Source of the DNA: Streptomyces cinnabarinus
GTDB lineage: Bacteria; Actinomycetota; Actinomycetes; Streptomycetales; Streptomycetaceae
DNA: 64,000 bases
Direction: 5' to 3'
Assembly: GCF_027270315.1 (NCBI RefSeq)
Contig: NZ_CP114413.1
Coordinates: 7,688,001 to 7,752,000 of the forward strand
The translations under genes were made by a program, and so were the position numbers. The notes under the pieces were generated by a model that did no database searches, had not been told where the DNA came from, and saw only the letters and a program-made list of their open reading frames with translations. Positions 58,079 to 64,000 of the stretch are shown piece by piece (position 1 is the first letter of the stretch; each line of letters opens with the position of its first letter).

Positions 58079-59857
58079 ATGACATTCGAACGGGATGCGA
58101 AGACCCTGGAACTGCCCTGGCCGTTCACCGGACGGGACAGCGAAGTCGAGCTGATCCGCAGGTCACTGGCCGCGGGGCGGCACGGAATCGTGGTGACCGG
58201 GTCCGCGGGCTGCGGCAAGACCCGGCTCGTCGCGGAGGCCGCCCGTGGCACCGACTGCGCCCTGGTGGCCGGGACGCCCGAGGCCCGCTCCATCCCCTTC
58301 GCCGCCTTCGCGCACCTGCTGCCCGAAGAGGTCACCCTGCACCGCGCGGTACAACTCCTCTCCTCGGTACGGCTGCTGATCGTCGACGACGCCCACCTCC
58401 TCGACGACGCCTCCGCCGCCCTGGTCCACCAGCTGGCCGTGCAGGGCCGCACCCGGCTGCTGGTCACCGCCACCGACGGCATGCCCGCGCCCGGCGCGAT
58501 CTCCCGGCTGTGGACCGGCGAGCTGCTGCCCCGGCTCGTCCTGGACCCGCTGCCGCCCGAGGAGACCGCGCACCTGCTCGCGGCCGGCGCGGGCGGCGGC
58601 CTCGAACCGCTCACCGTGAACCGCCTGCACCGCCTGTGCCAGGGCGATCTACGGCTGCTGCGCGACCTGTTGGGCGCGGTGCGCGAGCGGGGGCTGCTCA
58701 CCCGGGTCCCGGGCGTGGACGCCTGGGCCTGGCGCGGCCCGCTGCCGCTGACGGCGACCGTGCGCGAGCGCGCCGCGCGCGTCCTGGACCGGGACCGCCC
58801 CGAGGAGCGCGAGACCCTCGAACGCCTCGCCTTCGGCGAACCCCTCGCCCTGGACATGGACGCCTTCGACCTGTGGGTCCTCGAACGCCTGGAAGCCGAC
58901 GGCCTGATCCGCATCGACGACCGGGGCGCCGTCCGCCTCGTCCACCCGCTGCACGGCCCGGTGCTGCGGGCCGCGGCCGGCCGGCTCCGGGCGAGGCGGC
59001 TGGCCCGCACCCCGGACCAGTGCGCCGCCGCCCTCGAAGCCGAGACCGCCGCACTGACCCGGAGCGTCCAACTCGCCGACGTACGGGCCGTGTCGGCGCC
59101 GGTGGGGGAGTGGCTGGTGGACGAGGGCGAGCGGGTACCGGCCGCATACGCGGCCGTACGCGCCCGGTTCGCCCGGTTCGGCGGACGGCTGCGGGAAGCC
59201 GAGGCGTGGGCCAGGGAAGGACTGCTGGGCGCGCCCGAGGACCGGTGCTGCCGCCATGAACTCGCCCTGGCTGTCGCGCAGTCGGGAGATGTGAACGCTG
59301 CTGTGGAAGCCGGGGACGGCTGGCCCGCCGTCGCCCGTGGCGACCTGGACGCCGCCCTGTCGGCCGTGGAGCCGTACGACGCCGTACGCCTCGGCGCTCC
59401 CGAGCGGGCCGCGGGACGGCTCGACGGGGTCTTCGCCCAGCACGCCGACGCGCTCGCCCGCGGGGACGGGCCCGCGCTGGACCGGGCCGCCGAGGCGCTC
59501 CAGGAGCGCGGGCTGCTGCTGTACGCGGCCGAGGCGCACGCCCAGGCCGTACGGGCCCACCGCGACCCGCGCGCCGCCCGCACCTCACGCACCCGGGCCG
59601 TCGCCCTCGCCCGCCGCTGCCAGGGCGCCCGCACCCCGGCCCTGTCCGGCCTGGTCCTCGGCGAACTCACCGCCCGGCAGCGCCAGATCGTCACCCTGGC
59701 GGCGGCCGGCCTCAGCAACCGCCAGATCGCCGAACGGCTCACCCTCTCCGTCCGCACGGTCGGCAACCACCTCTACAGCGCCTACGCCCGCCTCGGCGCG
59801 AGCGACCGGGGCGCGCTGTCCTGGATGGTGGAACTGCCGGACGCGCAACCGGCGTGA
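58079..59857 (+). CDS. LuxR-type regulator with N-terminal AAA/STAND ATPase (LAL-like)
   Basis: 592 residues from ATG 58079; GTG 58052 would add nine. AAA domain: PFTGRDSEVELIRRSLAAG, Walker A TGSAGCGKTRL, Walker B LLIVDDAHLLDDAS, then a helical arm without obvious TPRs. The C-terminal LuxR HTH is LTARQRQIVTLAAAGLSNRQIAERLTLSVRTVGNHLYSAYARLGASDR. LAL proteins activate biosynthetic or stress genes on ligand/ATP binding. It lies convergent with and 19 bp from the CHAT gene and shares an upstream decamer with it. Confidence 0.9.
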   Translation: MTFERDAKTLELPWPFTGRDSEVELIRRSLAAGRHGIVVTGSAGCGKTRLVAEAARGTDCALVAGTPEARSIPFAAFAHLLPEEVTLHRAVQLLSSVRLLIVDDAHLLDDASAALVHQLAVQGRTRLLVTATDGMPAPGAISRLWTGELLPRLVLDPLPPEETAHLLAAGAGGGLEPLTVNRLHRLCQGDLRLLRDLLGAVRERGLLTRVPGVDAWAWRGPLPLTATVRERAARVLDRDRPEERETLERLAFGEPLALDMDAFDLWVLERLEADGLIRIDDRGAVRLVHPLHGPVLRAAAGRLRARRLARTPDQCAAALEAETAALTRSVQLADVRAVSAPVGEWLVDEGERVPAAYAAVRARFARFGGRLREAEAWAREGLLGAPEDRCCRHELALAVAQSGDVNAAVEAGDGWPAVARGDLDAALSAVEPYDAVRLGAPERAAGRLDGVFAQHADALARGDGPALDRAAEALQERGLLLYAAEAHAQAVRAHRDPRAARTSRTRAVALARRCQGARTPALSGLVLGELTARQRQIVTLAAAGLSNRQIAERLTLSVRTVGNHLYSAYARLGASDRGALSWMVELPDAQPA

Positions 59858-59876
59858 GGGAGTCCGGCCGCGTCCC

Positions 59877-62483
59877 TCATGCCGCCCCGAACGCAGAGAA
59901 CGCCCACCCCGTGGCCTGGTGCACCGCGTCCGCGGGGACGGCGGCCCGGGCGTCGCGCAGGGCCTCCGCCAGGGAGAGTCCGGCGCCGAGGCCCTTGTGG
60001 AGGGCGACCATCAGGGGGACCACCGCCGCGTCGTTGACGGGGGCGGTGCACGCCACCACGCCGGCCGTGCCGAGCGGCAGGAGCGCGGTGACCAGGCCCA
60101 GGAGTTCATCGGCGCCGACCGAGGCGAAGCGGGCCGTGTCGCAGCAGGAGAGGATGATGCGGTAGGGGCTGCGGTCCAGGCGTTCGAAGTCATGGACGAT
60201 CAGCGGGCCGTCGGACATCCGCAGCGCGGAGAACAGCGGACTGTCCGCCCGGAACGTGCCGTGCGCGGCGATGTGCGCCAGCGCCGCCCCGTCCAGTTCC
60301 TCCAGGACCCGCGGCACGCTCGCGTCGTCGTGCTCCAGAAGGGTCGGCGTGCCGTACCGGTCGGCGAGTTCGGGCACCTCCGCGCCACCGGTGGCCAGAC
60401 CCGGCCCGCGCACCAGTACCTGACGGCCGCCCGGCGGCGGCGCGGTCTCCCGCGCCCGCAGCCAACTGCTCGCCGACGGCGACACGCTGAGCACCTTCTC
60501 CCGCAGCGTCGGCAGCAGCGCCCACGGCACGCGGTGCAGCCGGCCGGGCGGTACGACCACAACCGGGCCGCTGCCCAGATGGTCCGCCGCCGGGCCCAGC
60601 AGCAACTCCTCCAGCCGACGGCCCGCCGCCTCCACCACGGGAAGGCGGCCCTCGGCGCCCGGATGGGCGAGGCGTCGCAGTCCGGCCTGGACGTGCTCCG
60701 CCTCGATCTCCGCGTCGGCGAGCAGCCCGGCCTCGAACCGCCGTACCCGGCCCTGCCCGCACAGCAGCACCTGCACCCGCCCGTCCACCACGGCCAGTTC
60801 GACCAGCCGGGTGTCCTCGCCGAGCCGGGCCAGCAGCCGCGCCGGATCGAAGCGGTCGCCGCCGCCGGGCTCCTCCCCGCGCATGTGCAGGGTCCGGGAG
60901 CGGATCTCCCGTTCCAGACGGCGCTGTTCGCGCTCCAGGGTGAACACCGGATGCCCCTCCATCCGGGCCTTCTCCGCGCGGTCCGCTATCTCGCGGAACG
61001 CCGTGAGCCTGCTCTGGAGCACCGGATCGGCCGGCGGCCGGGTCGGCGGCGCGGTCAGCACGGTCGCCCGCCACCGCTCGCTCCACACCAGCAGCCGCCG
61101 CGGGCCCCCGGAGTCCAGGCTCACCCGCTGTGCCAGCGCGGCGAGTTCGGCACCCTGCGCGGTGGCGCGGGCCCGCAGCTCCGAGGCGCCCAGCGTCGTA
61201 CGGTGGTCGTCGAGCACGTCCAGGCCCCGGCGGCACGCCTCCAGCACTCCGCGCCCGGACCCCGCGGCCCGCGCCCGCAGCGCCTGCGCCGCCCAGCCCG
61301 TCATCCGCGCCAGCGGCGGCCCCGCGTGCCTGCTGCGGGCCGCGGTCCCCAAGTGCCGTTCGGCGTCGGCCCGCCAGCCCAGCGCCAGCGCGATCCGGCC
61401 CGCGAGCAGCGCGGCCTCGGGGGCGGCCGGAGCGCCGAAGGAGGCCAGCCGGTCGGCGACCCCCGCGGCGTCCGCGACCAGCCGCCCCGAGGCACGCCCG
61501 GTGGCCAGCCGCGCCTCGATCAGCACCAGCCGGGCGTGCGTCTCCCACCAGGTGCGCCGCTGTCCGGCGAACAGCCGTACCGCCAGGGCCGCGCGGGCGA
61601 GGGCGGTGTGCGGATCGCCCGCGAGACGGGCCGCCCGCGCGGCGACCAGCAGCAGCTCCGCCTTGCGGGTGGACTGCCCGCCGATCTCGTCCAGCACCCC
61701 GATCGCCGCGTCCGCCTCGGCCAGCGCCTCCAGGGCGAGGCCCGCCGCCATCAGCACCTCGCAGCGCCGGATGTCCAGCATGAACGTCGGCGTGCCCAGC
61801 TTGGCGTACCGCTCCTCGGCCTCGTCCAGCAGCCGCAGCGCCGCCGGGATGTCCCCGGCCCGGAACGCGGCCAGGCCCCGGCTCTCCACCGCGTCCGCCT
61901 TGTCGTGCTCCTGGCCCGTGGTGTCCCACAGCGCCTCGGCCGCCGTGAAGTCCGCGTCCGCCCGCTCCACCGCGCCCAGCGCCAGATGCACCGTCGCCCG
62001 CAGGGTCAGCGCCCGCGCCGTCCAGATCACGTCGTCCGCCTGCCGCAGCACCGGGATCGCCCGCCGGACGTCCTCCAGCGCCTCGGGGTGATGCCCGAGC
62101 ACCCACCACACGTACGCCCGCCGGTACAGCACCCGCGCCCGGGTGTGTCCGGTGCCGCGCGCGACACCCCGCTCGAACGCGGCGAGTCCCTGCCGGGTGC
62201 GGCCCGCGTGCACCAGCGCCACGCCGAGCGTGCCGAGGACGTCCGCCTCCCGCTCCGCGGAGTCCGCGCGCGCCGCCAGGTCGCGGGCCCGCCGCAGGTG
62301 GTCCAGCGCGAGCCGCACATCACCGAAGTCCCGCTGCCACATCCCGATCACCTGATGGGCCACGGAGGCGTGCAGCGGCGAGGGATCGGCGCCGAGCACC
62401 TCCTCCGCCCCGGCCAGGGCCTCACCAGGAGCGGCGAACACCTTCGGCAGCAATTCGAGAACCGGGTCGTTTCCCGCTGTCAC
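59877..62483 (-). CDS. TPR-CHAT protein (caspase-like protease)
   Basis: 868 residues from GTG 62483; GTG 62519 is an upstream alternative. Residues 1 to about 460 are alpha-helical TPR-like repeats rich in Ala/Leu/Arg (ALDHLRRARDLAARADSAERE, AVLRQ-type pairs). The CHAT domain (about 560-868) holds the dyad His741 in LAHIAAHGTFR and Cys780/781 in IILSCCDTARF, with GWAFSAFGA at the end. CHAT proteases cut partner proteins in bacterial defence (for example Craspase and gasdermin-linked systems). It is divergent from a subtilase gene with a short shared promoter region, suggesting the two work together. Confidence 0.9.
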   Translation of the reverse strand: MTAGNDPVLELLPKVFAAPGEALAGAEEVLGADPSPLHASVAHQVIGMWQRDFGDVRLALDHLRRARDLAARADSAEREADVLGTLGVALVHAGRTRQGLAAFERGVARGTGHTRARVLYRRAYVWWVLGHHPEALEDVRRAIPVLRQADDVIWTARALTLRATVHLALGAVERADADFTAAEALWDTTGQEHDKADAVESRGLAAFRAGDIPAALRLLDEAEERYAKLGTPTFMLDIRRCEVLMAAGLALEALAEADAAIGVLDEIGGQSTRKAELLLVAARAARLAGDPHTALARAALAVRLFAGQRRTWWETHARLVLIEARLATGRASGRLVADAAGVADRLASFGAPAAPEAALLAGRIALALGWRADAERHLGTAARSRHAGPPLARMTGWAAQALRARAAGSGRGVLEACRRGLDVLDDHRTTLGASELRARATAQGAELAALAQRVSLDSGGPRRLLVWSERWRATVLTAPPTRPPADPVLQSRLTAFREIADRAEKARMEGHPVFTLEREQRRLEREIRSRTLHMRGEEPGGGDRFDPARLLARLGEDTRLVELAVVDGRVQVLLCGQGRVRRFEAGLLADAEIEAEHVQAGLRRLAHPGAEGRLPVVEAAGRRLEELLLGPAADHLGSGPVVVVPPGRLHRVPWALLPTLREKVLSVSPSASSWLRARETAPPPGGRQVLVRGPGLATGGAEVPELADRYGTPTLLEHDDASVPRVLEELDGAALAHIAAHGTFRADSPLFSALRMSDGPLIVHDFERLDRSPYRIILSCCDTARFASVGADELLGLVTALLPLGTAGVVACTAPVNDAAVVPLMVALHKGLGAGLSLAEALRDARAAVPADAVHQATGWAFSAFGAA

Positions 62484-62517
62484 GTAGCGGATGGTAGTCC
62501 TCGCAGGTGCCGGCCAC

Positions 62518-62537
62518 ACAGGGTTGGCCCTGTATCA
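62518..62537. promoter_or_regulatory. Inverted repeat containing CCCTGTATCA, CHAT/subtilase divergent region
   Basis: ACAGGG-TTGG-CCCTGT (62518-62533) is a perfect 6-bp inverted repeat and runs on into CCCTGTATCA (62528-62537), the decamer also found at 58039-58048. It lies between the starts of the divergent CHAT and subtilase genes, so one factor could control both. Confidence 0.45.
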
Positions 62538-62592
62538 ATCGACGGCTCGGAAGCTCTGTCTGAAGAACGTCGCCTGAGGGGGAGGACACGCC

Positions 62593-64000
62593 ATGGCACC
62601 ACAGCGATTCCACGAGCAGTTCGACCAGATCCAGCGCTCCATGCCCGACGTCCCGTTGGCGATGGGACCGGACGACTCCGCCGAGTTCTTCTACGAGAAG
62701 GGCGTCGTGCTGGCCAAGGACGGGGAGGAGGCCCGCGTCGTCGAGGACGCCGTGCGGGAGCACTTCACCGCGTTCACCGGGCTCACCGCCGACCGGGTGC
62801 GCCGGGCGAGCCCCGAGACCAACCGCTCCGGCATCACCCGGATCCAGGTCGGCGACCCCGGGCACGGCGACCGGCGCGGCGACCGTGCCGTCGCGGGGGC
62901 GCTGCGCGCGGTGCGCACCGCCGAGGCCCGGGCCGGACGGCGCCTGGTCAGCCGTAACCACGTGGTGTCCATCGCGGTCAACGCCTGCCCCGGCGACGAG
63001 CCCGTGCCGGCGCCGCTCACCCAGCCGCCCAACCCGGCCGCCGCCGAGGGCCTGTACGACGCCGACACGGCGATCGGAGTCCTCGTCATCGACACCGGGC
63101 TGATGGCCGACTACCGCTCCTACCCGCTGCTCGCGCACACCGAGGGCGACCTGCAGATCAAGGAGTGCGACGACGGCGGCATCCTCCAGCAGTACGTCGG
63201 ACACGGCACGTTCATCGCCGGACTCGTCGCCGCCGTCGCCCCCAACACCGGGATCACCGTCCGCAACACGCTGAACGACGCGGGCGCCATCCTGGAGTCG
63301 GAGTTCGGCGACAAGCTCTTCGAGGCCGTCGAGCAGGGCGGCTGGCCGGACATCCTCAGCCTCTCCGCGGGCACCTCCAACGGCCGCACCGACGGACTCC
63401 TCGGCCTCGACGCCTTCATGCGGGAACTGCGCGCCCAGCGCACCCTGCTGGTCGCCGCCGCCGGCAACAACGCCAGCGCCACGCCCTTCTGGCCCGCGGC
63501 CTACGCCGAACTGCCCGAGTACGCCGACTCCGTGCTGTCGATCGGCGCGCTGCGCGGGGACGGCGAGTACGGCGCCTGCTTCTCCAACCACGGCTCCTGG
63601 GTGAAGGCGTACGCCCCCGGCGAGCGCCTCATCAGCTCGCTGACCGGCTTCGACGCGCCCGTCCCGTACGTGTACCAGCACTCCACCTACGACGCCTGCC
63701 GCTACGGCTTCGCCTATCTGTGCACCTGTCAGTCGCCGCGCCACACCGGACTGTTGAGCGAGGAGCGGGCCGCGGCCGTGACCGGCAAGCCGGACCAGGT
63801 GATGTTCGAGGGGTTCGCGAACTGGAGCGGCACCTCCTTCGCCACCCCCGTGGTCGCCGGGATGGTCGCGGGGCACATGACGGCGCACAAGGAGACCGAC
63901 CCGCGCGCCGCCCGCGCCCAGCTGATCGCCGCGAACACCGAGTTCGCGGAGGTGCGCGGGGCGCATGTGCCGGCGCTGCGCCCGCCGACCTGGCGCCCGG
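62593..64000 (+). CDS. Subtilisin-family (S8) serine protease, 3' end outside window
   Basis: At least 469 residues from ATG 62593 (GGAGG upstream), open at the right edge. Triad: Asp167 in VLVIDTGL, His204 in VGHGTFIAGLVAAV and Ser415 in WSGTSFATPVVAGM, with oxyanion Asn in AAAGNNAS. About 150 residues come before the catalytic domain, with no signal peptide; they may form a built-in inhibitor or effector-linking domain. A Cys-rich insert (YDACRYGFAYLCTC, about 366-379) precedes the Ser. Being cytoplasmic and divergent from a CHAT protease, it is more likely a conflict or regulated-proteolysis enzyme than a nutritional one. Confidence 0.9.
   Translation, partial: MAPQRFHEQFDQIQRSMPDVPLAMGPDDSAEFFYEKGVVLAKDGEEARVVEDAVREHFTAFTGLTADRVRRASPETNRSGITRIQVGDPGHGDRRGDRAVAGALRAVRTAEARAGRRLVSRNHVVSIAVNACPGDEPVPAPLTQPPNPAAAEGLYDADTAIGVLVIDTGLMADYRSYPLLAHTEGDLQIKECDDGGILQQYVGHGTFIAGLVAAVAPNTGITVRNTLNDAGAILESEFGDKLFEAVEQGGWPDILSLSAGTSNGRTDGLLGLDAFMRELRAQRTLLVAAAGNNASATPFWPAAYAELPEYADSVLSIGALRGDGEYGACFSNHGSWVKAYAPGERLISSLTGFDAPVPYVYQHSTYDACRYGFAYLCTCQSPRHTGLLSEERAAAVTGKPDQVMFEGFANWSGTSFATPVVAGMVAGHMTAHKETDPRAARAQLIAANTEFAEVRGAHVPALRPPTWRP

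Noticed and set aside
59337..62957. 1206-codon plus-strand frame
   Set aside because: Crosses three real genes out of frame (LuxR end, CHAT antisense, S8 start) and has no coherent protein features.

Overview
The window is chromosomal DNA from a high-GC actinomycete, almost certainly a Streptomyces. Evidence: strong G/C bias at third codon positions, many GTG starts, ATGA/GTGA stop-start overlaps, -10 boxes of the TAGCGT/TAGGTT type, LacI/GntR/TetR/LuxR regulators, a RICIN-carrying GH19 chitinase, and a promoter with a DasR-type dre box. About 60 protein genes and one tRNA are supported. No gene-free stretch exceeds 300 bp. No insertion sequence, integrase, CRISPR array or rRNA was seen.

1-6300, minus strand: surface-glycan block. 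It has two GT2 glycosyltransferases, a polytopic GT-C-like protein, a small membrane protein, and a Wzx-like flippase whose reading frame runs without a stop into a third GT2 domain that leaves the window. Two promoter regions in the block share an 18-of-21-base motif.

6400-22255: a DUF427 protein and a GntR/UTRA regulator, then a sugar or cyclitol catabolic region. This holds a CUT2-type ABC importer, an IolE-like TIM-barrel protein, three Gfo/Idh/MocA dehydrogenases, an SDR, a PhyH-type dioxygenase and two LacI-family regulators. One LacI gene has two near-identical 12-bp palindromes in its divergent promoter. A maleylacetate reductase closes the region.

22388-28034: a compact aromatic catabolic operon. 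A FadR-type regulator is followed by homologues of 4-oxalomesaconate hydratase (GalB, PIG-L fold), 4-carboxy-4-hydroxy-2-oxoadipate aldolase (GalC/LigK) and 4-oxalomesaconate tautomerase (GalD, PrpF fold). A type I (VOC) extradiol dioxygenase and an AAHS aromatic-acid transporter follow. This looks like the lower gallate pathway with an unexpected ring-cleavage enzyme. A TTGT-TG-ACAA box occurs at both promoters.

28122-46530: a second, larger catabolic region. It has a second CUT2 importer, a LysR regulator, another type I extradiol dioxygenase, two aldehyde dehydrogenases, an FAH-family enzyme, an alpha/beta hydrolase, a MetE-like protein, an LhgO-type oxidase, an amidohydrolase, a ThDP enzyme and an Ldh-family dehydrogenase. 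Three of its promoters carry a GCA(A/G)-N7-TTGC inverted repeat, which suggests one LysR regulon.

46627-52583: a TetR/MFS efflux pair with two palindromic operators 22 bp apart, tRNA-Pro(GGG), and a response regulator-histidine kinase-lipoprotein operon divergent from a DUF3152 protein.

52598-57981, minus strand: a secreted operon of RICIN/beta-helix protein, GH19 chitinase and NPP1 (NLP) protein. Its predicted promoter has a dre-like DasR box exactly between -35 and -10. An astacin-like metallopeptidase follows.

58079-64000: a LuxR-type AAA regulator, then a TPR-CHAT caspase-like protein divergent from a subtilisin-family protease that leaves the window. The two promoter regions share CCCTGTATCA. 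This protease pair is the best candidate here for an undescribed conflict or cell-death module.
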